64,000 nt of DNA from JANNGC01 sp043757045. Its GTDB lineage: Bacteria > Verrucomicrobiota > Verrucomicrobiia > Limisphaerales > SIBH01. The stretch spans positions 1-64,000 of the forward strand of contig JAYVQC010000135.1 in assembly GCA_043757045.1 (NCBI GenBank), written 5' to 3'. The notes under the pieces are model-generated. The model searched no databases. It saw only the letters and a program-made list of their open reading frames with translations, and was not told the DNA's origin. Within the stretch, counting starts at the first letter, position 1, and each line of letters opens with the position of its first letter. The translations under genes and the position numbers were made by a program. Positions 38,431 through 46,781 of this stretch are shown piece by piece.

Positions 38431-41400
38431 ATGCACGCGCGCTGTCACTTGAATCACGGAACCGTCCGCCGGCGGATCGTCGTCCTCGCCTCGCTGTTTT
38501 CCCTGCCGTTCTTCGCCACCGCGCAGACGCTTGACCTCCACGATGCGGTCAGAACTTTCACCACGTTGAGCAACACCACGGTCACAATGACGGGCCGCGC
38601 GGAACTGCGCGTCACCGGCGCAGGCGATCCGATTACGGGCAGCGTCATTCATCTCAATTCACCGGACGCCTGGTTGCTGCTGTCGTCCATCGCGCCGTCG
38701 CAAGTGGCTTCCACGTTTCTGAATCGCGTGCGCGTACACGGCGCGAACGCCGTCCTCGATGGGAACGTGCGTGTGGTGCAATACGCCCAAGGCGCGGTGG
38801 TCATCCCGCAGGCGCAGGACTTCGCGCCGCTGGAAGTTTTTGAGGGCCGCCACTTCACCGGGCCGTCGCGCAGGCTGGACTCGTTCGTGAAATACAACGT
38901 CAAGGAACTCGGCGCGATGGCCACGAACATCGCCTCGTTCAAGCTGAAGCGCGGCTATCAGGTCACGTTCGCCACCGAGGAGAACGGCACGGGCAGCAGC
39001 CGCAATTACGTCGCGCAGGACGGCGACCTCGACGTGAGCCGGCTGCCCGGCGCGCTGGAAAACAGCGCGCGCTTCGTGCGCGTTTTCCCGTGGCGCTGGG
39101 CCGGCAAGAAGGGCGTCGCCGGCAACATCGAGGCCAACCTCGACGTGGACTGGCTCTACAACTGGAACCTCGACCGCAACTCGCCGCTCAACTGGGAATA
39201 CGTCCCCATCCGCCAGGTGCGCTACTGGCCTCCGATGGATCAGGACTGGAAGGCGCGCGGCGCGACGCATCTGCTCGGGTACAACGAACCCGACCGCCCG
39301 GACCAGGCGAACATGTCCGTCGGCGACGCCATTGCCTCGTGGCCGGATTTGCTGGGCCCCGGCCTGCGCGTCGGTTCGCCGGCCCCGTCGGATGGCGGGC
39401 GGAGCAGTTGGCTGTATCCGTTCCTGACGCAGGCGGACGCGGCCGGGCTGCGCGTGGACTTCGTGGCCGTGCATTATTACTGGTGCTTCAATCCCGCCGA
39501 CCCGAACGGCGCGGCCACGCAGATGTATAATTTTCTGAAAGCCACTTACGATCAGGTCAAGCGCCCGCTCTGGATCACCGAGTGGAACAACGGCGCGAAC
39601 TGGACGGGCTGCGGCGATCCGACCTTCGCGCAACAGCAGACCACCATCGCCGCGATGACCGACATGCTCGACAACACGCCTTTCGTCGAACGCTACGCGC
39701 CCTACAACTGGGTCGAGGACGTGCGCCGTCTCGTGTGGGACGACGGCTCGACGACCGCTGCGGGCGCGACGTTTCGCGACAACGCCGCGCCGCTCGCCTA
39801 CCGCCAGGAGATGGCCGACTCCGGCGTCGGTTCCTCCGCGCGCTACGCCTTCGACGGCCACGCGCACGATGAAAACAACAACGGCTTCGACGCGATGCTC
39901 GTGGGCGCGCCGACCTTCACCGGCGGCAAATACGGACGCGCCGTCGCGCTGAACGGCGCCACGGATTATCTCCAACTCTCGCCGCGCCTGGGCGACAGCA
40001 CGGACTTCGCCTTCACCGGTTGGGTGTTGTGGAACGGCGGTGCCAGTTGGCAGCGCGTCTTCGATCTCGGCGACGACGACACGCACTATCTGTTTCTCTC
40101 GCCACGCACGAGCGGGGGTTCGCTGCGCTTCGCGATCCAAAACGGCGGCGGCGAACAGCAACTCAGCGGCCCTGCGCTCCCGACCAACGTCTGGACACAC
40201 GTCGCCGTCACCATCAGCGGCAGCACCGGAAAACTTTTTGTGAACGGCGCGCCGGTCGCCACGAACACCGCCATGACCATCAACCCCGTGGATGTCGGCA
40301 CGAAATACAATTACCTCGGCAAAAGCCGTTTCGCCGCCGACCCGCTTTACAGCGGACGCCTCGATGACTTTCGTTTCTTCAGTTCCGCGCTCACCGACGC
40401 GCAGGTCGCGGCCATCTACAGCACGCCGCCGCCGCAGTTCCGCACCTCGCCGCTCTACAAGCCGGACGCGCCTGTGGGCCAGCCTTACAACGGCACGCTC
40501 GCGGGTGACGCGACCGGTCTCGGCGCGCTCACTTACGAGAAAGTGGACGGACCCGCGTGGCTGGCCGTGGCCGCGAACGGCGCGCTCACCGGCACGCCCG
40601 GCGCGACGAACGGCGGCGTGAACAATTTCCTCGTGCGCGTCAACGACCCGAACGGCTCGATGCACACCGCCACGCTGCTCATCGCCGTGCCGGGCATCAC
40701 CATCGCCGTCACCTCGGGAGCGGACGACGCCGAGCAGTCCGCCGCCGGAGTCGTGACGCTCGACAGCAGCGACCTCGAACTCGTGAACGACGACGCCACC
40801 GGTTCGGGCAACCAGATCGTCGGCCTGCGCTTCAACGGCCTGCTCCTTCCGTCCGGCGCGATCATCACCAACGCCACGATTCAATTCACCGCCGACGAAG
40901 CGCAGAGCGAAGCCACCGCGCTCACCATCGCCATCGAAGCCGCCGACCACGCCGCGCCGTTCGTGGAAGTCGCGAACAATCTCGGCGCGCGTTCGCTCGC
41001 GCCGCTGACCGTGCCGTGGACGCCCGCCGCGTGGACCGTCGGCCAGTCGAACGCCGCGCAACTCACGCCCAACCTCGCGGGACTCGTGCAGGAAATCATC
41101 TCTCGCCCCGGCTGGGCGGCCGGCCACGCGCTCGCCTTCCTCGTCACCGGCACCGGCCATCGCACGGCGGATTCCGCCGACAAAGCCGGCGGCTTCCCCG
41201 CGCGCCTGACCATCGGCTACACCACGCCCACGCCGTTGCTCACGATGATCGCCGCGGTGAACAGCAGTGCGAACGACGCCGAGCAATCCGCCGCCGGAGC
41301 CGTCTCGCTCACCAGCAGCGACCTCGAACTGGTCAACGACGGCGCGCTCGGGAATCAAGTGGTGGGGGTGCGTTTTGAAAATCTGGCGTTGCCGTCCGGC

Positions 41401-42147
41401 GCGGTGATCGAAAGCGCCAGCCTCCAGTTCTCCGCCGACGAAGCGCAGAGCGAAAACACTTCACTCACTATTAGCGCGCAAGCCGCCGAATTTGCGCCCA
41501 TCTTCGCTGCCGTCGCGAACAACCTCGGCGCGCGCCCAAACACCACTGCTTCCATCCCGTGGTCACCCGCCGCGTGGGCCAGCGTGGATGAACGCGGCCC
41601 GCTCCAGCGCACGCCCGATCTTTCCGCGCTCGTCCGCGAAGTGATCACACGCCCCGGCTGGACGAACGGCGGCGCGCTCGCCTTCCTCATCACCGGCACC
41701 GGTCATCGCACGGCGGACTCGGCGGATGACATCGGCGGTTCCCCCGCCACGCTCACCGTGAATTACCGCACCGAACTCCCGCTCGGCAGCTACGCCCGCT
41801 GGGCCGCCGCGCGCACGAACGTGACTTCCCTCACCGCCGATCTCGATGGCGACGGCTACGCGAACCTCTTCGAGTACGCCCTTGGCCTCGACCCCGCCGT
41901 GCCAACCTCCGGCGCGCTCCCGCTCATCGTGAACGCGACTACGCTGGAACTCACTTACCAGCGCCCCGCCGCCGTGGTGGACTTGAGCTATCAAGTCGAA
42001 TGGGCCGCCACGCCCGTCGGCCCGTGGAGCGCGACTGGCCTCTCGCAACAAATCCTCACCGACGACGGCGCGACCCGCACCATCCGCGCCACGTTGCCGA
42101 AAGGCAGTGCCGCCCAGCGTTTCGTGCGGCTGAAAGTCATTCGCTGA
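38431..42147 (+). CDS. Secreted multidomain GH128-like glycoside hydrolase
   Basis: A 1238-residue exported enzyme from the Met of MHARCHLNHG; the signal sequence RRIVVLASLFSLPFFATAQ follows. Residues about 125-215 look like a beta/gamma-crystallin-type module (FEGRHFTGPSRRLDSFVKYN). Residues about 215-445 are a GH128/glycosyl-hydrolase catalytic core with both active-site glutamates in their motifs: LGYNEPDRPDQANMS (near 284) and ITEWNNGANW (near 381). Then come a LamG domain (470-665), an Ig-like putative-sugar-binding domain (690-755), two related beta domains of about 175 residues (757-930 and 942-1115, both with DAEQSAAG...SSDLELVND), and a calcium-binding-like LDGDGYANLFEYALGLDP. Family members cleave beta-1,3-glucan. 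The upstream extension into repeat DNA is rejected. Confidence 0.85.
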   Translation: MHARCHLNHGTVRRRIVVLASLFSLPFFATAQTLDLHDAVRTFTTLSNTTVTMTGRAELRVTGAGDPITGSVIHLNSPDAWLLLSSIAPSQVASTFLNRVRVHGANAVLDGNVRVVQYAQGAVVIPQAQDFAPLEVFEGRHFTGPSRRLDSFVKYNVKELGAMATNIASFKLKRGYQVTFATEENGTGSSRNYVAQDGDLDVSRLPGALENSARFVRVFPWRWAGKKGVAGNIEANLDVDWLYNWNLDRNSPLNWEYVPIRQVRYWPPMDQDWKARGATHLLGYNEPDRPDQANMSVGDAIASWPDLLGPGLRVGSPAPSDGGRSSWLYPFLTQADAAGLRVDFVAVHYYWCFNPADPNGAATQMYNFLKATYDQVKRPLWITEWNNGANWTGCGDPTFAQQQTTIAAMTDMLDNTPFVERYAPYNWVEDVRRLVWDDGSTTAAGATFRDNAAPLAYRQEMADSGVGSSARYAFDGHAHDENNNGFDAMLVGAPTFTGGKYGRAVALNGATDYLQLSPRLGDSTDFAFTGWVLWNGGASWQRVFDLGDDDTHYLFLSPRTSGGSLRFAIQNGGGEQQLSGPALPTNVWTHVAVTISGSTGKLFVNGAPVATNTAMTINPVDVGTKYNYLGKSRFAADPLYSGRLDDFRFFSSALTDAQVAAIYSTPPPQFRTSPLYKPDAPVGQPYNGTLAGDATGLGALTYEKVDGPAWLAVAANGALTGTPGATNGGVNNFLVRVNDPNGSMHTATLLIAVPGITIAVTSGADDAEQSAAGVVTLDSSDLELVNDDATGSGNQIVGLRFNGLLLPSGAIITNATIQFTADEAQSEATALTIAIEAADHAAPFVEVANNLGARSLAPLTVPWTPAAWTVGQSNAAQLTPNLAGLVQEIISRPGWAAGHALAFLVTGTGHRTADSADKAGGFPARLTIGYTTPTPLLTMIAAVNSSANDAEQSAAGAVSLTSSDLELVNDGALGNQVVGVRFENLALPSGAVIESASLQFSADEAQSENTSLTISAQAAEFAPIFAAVANNLGARPNTTASIPWSPAAWASVDERGPLQRTPDLSALVREVITRPGWTNGGALAFLITGTGHRTADSADDIGGSPATLTVNYRTELPLGSYARWAAARTNVTSLTADLDGDGYANLFEYALGLDPAVPTSGALPLIVNATTLELTYQRPAAVVDLSYQVEWAATPVGPWSATGLSQQILTDDGATRTIRATLPKGSAAQRFVRLKVIR

Positions 42148-42275
42148 CCCACAATGACCCGAGTGCGGGTCGCTGAGTCCGCACGCTCCCCCAACGCCAG
42201 AGGGGTTTTAGGAAATTAACTGCACGCGTGTCGGTCATCACCCAACCTCCGCCCGGCGGGACGCCGGGGGCACGC
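42148..42275. repeat. Short intergenic region with hairpin and D-family repeat arm
   Basis: gagtgcgg (42161-42168) can pair with ccgcacgctc (from 42179), and ccccaacgccagaggggtttt forms a weak hairpin with a T-run; either may end the plus-strand transcript. A D-family arm (cccggcgggacgccgggggc) at 42252-42274 ends one base from the stop codon of the convergent ABC permease gene. Confidence 0.6.
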
Positions 42276-44012
42276 TCACATTTCAAAGGACTTCACGCGC
42301 TGCAATCCGATTTGCAACGGCACCCATCCGAGGAGAAACGAGAGCACGCCGAACGCGCTCAGGCACAGCACGCTGCGCACAACGGACTCCGCCGAATTCA
42401 CCTGCGCCCACGGAGCGCCCAGGCCGAGCAGAATCACGGACGCGAGGATGTAGAGAAAACTCAGCACGAGACAGAACGTGCCGCCGAAGCCGCTGACGAT
42501 CTTGCCGGGATTGTCCTCCCGCAGATTCGGGTAGAGCACGCCGAGGCCGACGGCGAGACCGTTGAGCGTGAAGGTCATCACCGTGATCGCACCGGTGAAA
42601 AAGACGGTGCGGCTCGTGTTCATGTCGAGCATGTGGCACGAGAGCCAGATGAGTCCGAAGGTCACGACGAGCGACGCCGTGGTGGCCATCGCATACTTTG
42701 CCTTCACCACGCGCATCAGGCCGAGCGGCGCCATGCCGACGATCCAGAGCCGTTTGCCCTCCAGAGAAAATTGCGGATAGACGAAGCGCGTGGTGATGGT
42801 GGCGAGATTCAACGAGCACGCGCCGAGATTCAGGAAGGCTACGAGGTTGATCCAAAACGGATTCGTCAACTGCTCGGAGAAGTGGCGGAGGTTGATGATG
42901 TACACGCCCAGCAGGCCGAAGAGCATCAGTGACTGGCCCCATTGCGTGGTGTCGCGCCAGAACATGCGCGCGTCCTTCACGATGAGCGCACGGTAATCCT
43001 CCGGCACGCGTGGCATCAGCGCCACCAGCCGCTCCAGCCGGCCCGGAGCGCCGTCGCTGAACTGCTTTTTCTGCGCGCGCCGTTGGAACCATCTCCAGCG
43101 GCGGAACACGCTGCCGCGGCTTTGCACGGCGGAAGCCGCGTCGTAAAAAAACTGGCCGGTGAAATTGACCGCCAGCGTGCCGAAGAAAAGCGCGTTGCTC
43201 AACAGCACCCCCGCGAAGAAAAGCGCGCTGGTCACCGCGCCGTCCGTCCACTCCAGCACGCTGGAGGAAAGCCAGTAGCTCGGCAGCAACGGGAACTGCG
43301 CCACGCGCGTGCGCGTGAGCATCTTGTCCAACAGCTCGACGACGCGCGTGTCGTTTGTGCCTTCGAGACTGTTGTCGGTCCGCAGCCAGAACGCGGCGAA
43401 CACGATGCCCGCGAGCACGAGCAACAGCGCGCCCATTTGAAACGCGCGCCGGTCCAGGTACCGCGCCACGACCGTGGCCAGACAGCCGCCCAGCACCGAC
43501 GGCAGCGCGATGAACACGCCGACCAGCAGCACTGTGAACGGATAAAAATGCCACGGCAGATGGCGCGTGATCCCGTAGGCCGCGAGAAACGGCGCGATGA
43601 GAAACAGAAACGCCCACGACGCAAACACGCCGGACTCGATCAGCTTCCAGCGAAAGATGGTTTGCGCGCTGACTGGCAGCGTCATCAGCGCGGCGGACTC
43701 GCGGTTGCGGAAGAAGTTGCTGTAGCTGATCACGAGATTGCTCAGCACGAGCAGCGCGAACAGAAACGCGAACAGGAGATGCAGCAGCCGCTCCAGCAGC
43801 AGCGTGCCGAGTCCGGGAAATTTCACCGCCACAAAGGTCAGCCCCCGGAGGAACAGCCAGAACGAGAGCGCCAGGTAGCCCACCATGAAGAGCGTGATGA
43901 CCACCGTGAGCAGGCTGGACTGATGGCGGATGCCCTGCACCTTTCTCCATGACTGAAGGAGATTCGCGCGCACGAGCAGCGCGAGCGGAGAAGTGTGTTG
44001 GGCCGCAGCCAT
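42276..44012 (-). CDS. Putative ABC transporter permease subunit
   Basis: A 578-residue protein from the Met of MAAAQHTSPL; 14 upstream residues are also open. It has an N-terminal amphipathic part, then helices near 40-70, 85-110, 135-160, 165-190 and 205-225, a charged cytoplasmic region (RRWRWFQRRAQKKQF, near 308) and six more helices from about 350 to 565. The pattern matches the large 'putative ABC transporter permease subunit' family, distantly like the gene at 30743. No ATPase gene lies next to it, so its partner must be elsewhere. The substrate is unknown. Confidence 0.75.
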   Translation of the reverse strand: MAAAQHTSPLALLVRANLLQSWRKVQGIRHQSSLLTVVITLFMVGYLALSFWLFLRGLTFVAVKFPGLGTLLLERLLHLLFAFLFALLVLSNLVISYSNFFRNRESAALMTLPVSAQTIFRWKLIESGVFASWAFLFLIAPFLAAYGITRHLPWHFYPFTVLLVGVFIALPSVLGGCLATVVARYLDRRAFQMGALLLVLAGIVFAAFWLRTDNSLEGTNDTRVVELLDKMLTRTRVAQFPLLPSYWLSSSVLEWTDGAVTSALFFAGVLLSNALFFGTLAVNFTGQFFYDAASAVQSRGSVFRRWRWFQRRAQKKQFSDGAPGRLERLVALMPRVPEDYRALIVKDARMFWRDTTQWGQSLMLFGLLGVYIINLRHFSEQLTNPFWINLVAFLNLGACSLNLATITTRFVYPQFSLEGKRLWIVGMAPLGLMRVVKAKYAMATTASLVVTFGLIWLSCHMLDMNTSRTVFFTGAITVMTFTLNGLAVGLGVLYPNLREDNPGKIVSGFGGTFCLVLSFLYILASVILLGLGAPWAQVNSAESVVRSVLCLSAFGVLSFLLGWVPLQIGLQRVKSFEM

Positions 44013-44072
44013 CGCGCGGGATGAAACACCGGCCGCGCGCGAAAGCCAAATCACAAAACGGCCGGGCGGGGG

Positions 44073-44669
44073 TCACCGCTTCCGGTAGCGGGCGAGAAAT
44101 CCGGGCTGCGTTCCCGCGAGATCCGCCCGGCGTTGCGCCGCAAGCAGTTCGCCATACACGAGGATGTCGTGCGCAAACATCTCCAAACGTTGCTTAAGCG
44201 CCTCGCTTGCGACCGCACCGTCTTGCACATCTTCCTTGTCCGAAAAGGAGACGCCATACGGCAGCGACCACGCGTAGCACTGGCGCGCGACGGTGCGGAG
44301 TTGATCGGTCACCGTCAGTCCCTTCTCATGCGAGGCCACGACCGTGGCAAACAGTTTCCCGGCAAACTCTGTCCAGAAGTGATCGAGGAAATTCTTCAAC
44401 GTGCTGCTGACGCTCCCGTGATAATCCGGCGTGCCGAGCAGCAGCACATCGGCGTTCTCGACGCGCGGGCGCAGGTTTTTGAATTCATCTGATTCGTAGG
44501 TCGTGTCCGTGTTGAAAAGCGCGAGCGGGTCGTGGTGGAAGTCGAGCAGGTCCACCACCGCGCCTTGGGCGCGTAATTTTTCCGCCACGTCATGCAGCAC
44601 CACGCGCGTGGCGGACTGGCGGTTCAAACTGCCGACGACGGCGAGCACTTTGATGAAAGACTGCGACAT
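44073..44669 (-). CDS. NADPH-dependent FMN reductase family protein
   Basis: A 198-residue flavodoxin-fold protein from the Met of MSQSFIKVLAVVGSL. The FMN phosphate loop is VVGSLNRQSATR (near 9-20), and a second flavin contact is LLGTPDYHGSVSSTLKNFLD (near 79-98). Such enzymes reduce FMN, quinones or azo compounds with NAD(P)H. It lies between the ABC permease gene and the UbiA gene on the same strand, 60 bp from each. The nearby prenyltransferase makes quinone handling possible, but that is an inference. Confidence 0.88.
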   Translation of the reverse strand: MSQSFIKVLAVVGSLNRQSATRVVLHDVAEKLRAQGAVVDLLDFHHDPLALFNTDTTYESDEFKNLRPRVENADVLLLGTPDYHGSVSSTLKNFLDHFWTEFAGKLFATVVASHEKGLTVTDQLRTVARQCYAWSLPYGVSFSDKEDVQDGAVASEALKQRLEMFAHDILVYGELLAAQRRADLAGTQPGFLARYRKR

Positions 44670-44731
44670 GGCGACGAAAGTCGGAACAGCACGCGGGAAA
44701 GTCAAAACTCAAACCACTCCGCCGCCGGTGC

Positions 44732-45589
44732 TCACGTCGCCGGCACGAAGCGTTGCAGGACGAGTGCGAGCACGAAGCAGGCGGCGAAGACGATGCCCAT
44801 CTCGCGCGGCTGATCCACCACGGCCAGCAAGTCCACCCAGCAAATCCCCGCGAGCAGTCCACCGACCGCGCGCGGCACGTTGCGTGGCTCCATCCACACG
44901 CTCCGCAGCGTGCGCACCGTCCACAGCACGAACACCGCGCCGATGAGCAGCGCGGGTTGGAATGATTCACGATCATTCACCAGCAGCGCGAGCACGGGCG
45001 GAAGGACGAGGAGCAGTTGCGGCCAGTGTTGAATGACCACGCCCGTCGCCTCCTTCCGCGCGAGGTAGCTCAGGCCCACGATGTATGCCGCCAGCACCAG
45101 CCCGCTCCACATCGCCAGCCCCGTCACGCCCGTCACCGCCGCCGAGGAGGCCGTGAGGTAAAGCAGCAAACGGCACAGCGCCATGAGCAATGGCGAGAAC
45201 GTCACCACCTTATGCAACCAATCGTAGAGCAGAATGCTCGCGGCCAGCAGCACACCAAAAATCGCCGTGGAAAATCCGAAGAGGAACAGCAGCGCCGTGC
45301 CCGCGAGAAGCATTCCGAAGCCGAGCTTCCACACCGTGCTGCGCGAAATCGCGCCCGAGGGAATGGGCCGTTCACGCCGGTACTCCGCGTCGAACTCCAC
45401 GTCGAACGCGTCGTTCAGATACATCCCGCCCACGTAGAGCAGCGTGGCCCCGCCGCACAACACCGCGAAGCGGTTCCACTCGCCACCGCCGCCGAGCAGC
45501 CAGCCCGCGAGGCAGTTCGACCACACGGTCGGCAGATTCGAGACGCGCCCCAGGACGAGCAGCGCGCGGAGTTTCGAGGATGAGGTCAT
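44732..45589 (-). CDS. UbiA family prenyltransferase
   Basis: A 285-residue integral membrane enzyme with about nine helices. The first Asp-rich motif that binds Mg-prenyl diphosphate is NDAFDVEFD (59-67). The second is less canonical: YDWLHKVV near 122 takes the place of a DxxxD motif and is followed by the helix with LLYLTASSAAVTG. The RERPIPSGAIS loop after the first motif is typical. Family members prenylate aromatic rings of quinones, haem or chlorin side chains and sugars; the acceptor here is unknown. The gene may be co-transcribed with the flavin reductase gene. Confidence 0.88.
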   Translation of the reverse strand: MTSSSKLRALLVLGRVSNLPTVWSNCLAGWLLGGGGEWNRFAVLCGGATLLYVGGMYLNDAFDVEFDAEYRRERPIPSGAISRSTVWKLGFGMLLAGTALLFLFGFSTAIFGVLLAASILLYDWLHKVVTFSPLLMALCRLLLYLTASSAAVTGVTGLAMWSGLVLAAYIVGLSYLARKEATGVVIQHWPQLLLVLPPVLALLVNDRESFQPALLIGAVFVLWTVRTLRSVWMEPRNVPRAVGGLLAGICWVDLLAVVDQPREMGIVFAACFVLALVLQRFVPAT

Positions 45590-45897
45590 GGGCGGGAAGT
45601 GAAGCAGTAATCAGTAAAACAGTAATCAGTAATCAGTCCGTCAGCGCGCGGGGGGCGCATCTTGCCAGTGCCGCCATCATTGGCACGACGGAGCGCGGGC
45701 GTCTCGCCCGCCCGAATGGAACCAGAGGCCACTCCGCCCAGCAGGCGTTGGGAGAGGGAAGATCTTTCGCATCGTCCGGCCGACGGGACGCCCGCGCTCC
45801 AGTGGCGGGACCAGCAAGATGCGCCCAGCGCGCGCGAGCAACTTGGCTCCACTGATGACTGATGACTGATGACTGTCTTACTGATTACTTCCCCGCC
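45590..45897. repeat. Intergenic nested repeat cluster (families G and B, copy 3)
   Basis: There is no gene. The outer layer is the agtaatcagt family (45604-45640, and gatgactgatgactg... to 45890). Inside it, gggcgcatcttgc (45653-45665) pairs perfectly with gcaagatgcgccc (45814-45826). Inside that is the B element with ggagcgcgggcgtctcgccc and gacgggacgcccgcgctcc and the core word cgaatggaacc. Three repeat layers are therefore nested. Confidence 0.85.
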
Positions 45898-46530
45898 TCA
45901 CTTCGGCTTCGGGATGAAGAGCTTCTGCCCGACCTGAAGTTTCGACCAGTCCACGGTGGGGTTGGCCTTGATGATACCGCTCGCGGTGACGTTGATGTTC
46001 TCGGCTTTGTATTTCGCCGCGATTTTGTCCGGACGATCTCCCGACACCACGATGTACTCAAATCCTTCTTCGTTCGCGGTGGCCGGAGCCGGGCCGCCGC
46101 GGGCCGCCGCGGGTTTGGTCGTCGCGCCATTGGCCGCAAGATCCACCGGTCGGGCCGGTCGGGCCGTGAGCGTCTTCTTGAACGTCTCGCCGAGCCGCTC
46201 CAGCGCGTCTTGAAAGCGTTTGCCGTCCGCGACGCGCGCGTCGTCCACTTTCACGATCTGGTCGTTGAGCTTGCGGAGTGAATCCTTCGTGGCGGCGTCG
46301 TTGTCCTTGTGGGCGATCTCGTCGCGCAGTTTGGAAAGCTCCGCCTTGAGCATGGCGATCTCCTTCTGCTGCGCCGCGGAGGTGAGGTTCATTTCCTCGA
46401 TGGAGGCGACGAGCCGTTTCTGATTTTCCGCCGCCTCCTGTTGCGCCGCGAGCGCGACCGCGTCCGCCGCCCGGAGCGGAGCGGTGGCGAAAAGCAAACT
46501 GACGAAAAGCAAAACCAAAGCACGTTTCAT
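45898..46530 (-). CDS. Exported coiled-coil protein with C-terminal LysM domain
   Basis: A 210-residue protein from the Met of MKRALVLLF. The signal peptide is MKRALVLLFVSLLFATAPLRA. Residues 25-110 are a long coiled coil (AAQQKEIAMLKAELSKLRDE). A Pro/Ala-rich linker follows, and residues about 155-208 form a LysM domain (YIVVSGDRPDKIAAKYKAEN; the end LQVGQKLFIPKP is typical). LysM binds peptidoglycan or chitin-type glycans, so the protein probably sits in the periplasm on the wall. The AnmK gene further upstream also points to cell-wall turnover, but a link is only suggested. Confidence 0.85.
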   Translation of the reverse strand: MKRALVLLFVSLLFATAPLRAADAVALAAQQEAAENQKRLVASIEEMNLTSAAQQKEIAMLKAELSKLRDEIAHKDNDAATKDSLRKLNDQIVKVDDARVADGKRFQDALERLGETFKKTLTARPARPVDLAANGATTKPAAARGGPAPATANEEGFEYIVVSGDRPDKIAAKYKAENINVTASGIIKANPTVDWSKLQVGQKLFIPKPK

Positions 46531-46616
46531 GGGCTGCAAATTAGAAAATTCTCGCCCCGCCGCAAAGTGCAAATTATGAAACTTGCGCGGGAGTTGTTGG
46601 CAAGTTGTGAACTGCC

Positions 46617-46781
46617 AACGTGCCCCCGGCGTCCCGCCGGGCCGGGGTGTTCAACCACGGAAGACACGGAATGGAAAACGGAACACGGCATTGATGCCGC
46701 GCTCCCCATTCCGTGTCTTCCGTGGTAAAACAATTTTCCTCAATTCCCGCCGCCCGCCCGGCGGGACGCCGGGGGCACGTT
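46617..46781. repeat. 165-bp nested perfect palindrome, D family
   Basis: Outer arms of 25 bp (46617-46641 and 46757-46781, aacgtgcccccggcgtcccg type) are exact complements. Inner arms of 21 bp (46654-46674 and 46706-46726, accacggaagacacggaatg type) are also exact. The central loop is about 31 bp. The right outer arm lies inside the coding region of the heme-binding protein gene, whose stop codon is at 46740-46742. Confidence 0.95.

Noticed and set aside
38659..41358. Long minus-strand frame opposite the GH128-like gene
   Set aside because: It is extremely rich in Arg, Val and Gly and has no domain; the plus strand carries catalytic motifs.
42283..44076. Out-of-phase minus-strand frame overlapping the ABC permease gene
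   Set aside because: The translated product lacks hydrophobic helices; the other phase gives a normal permease.
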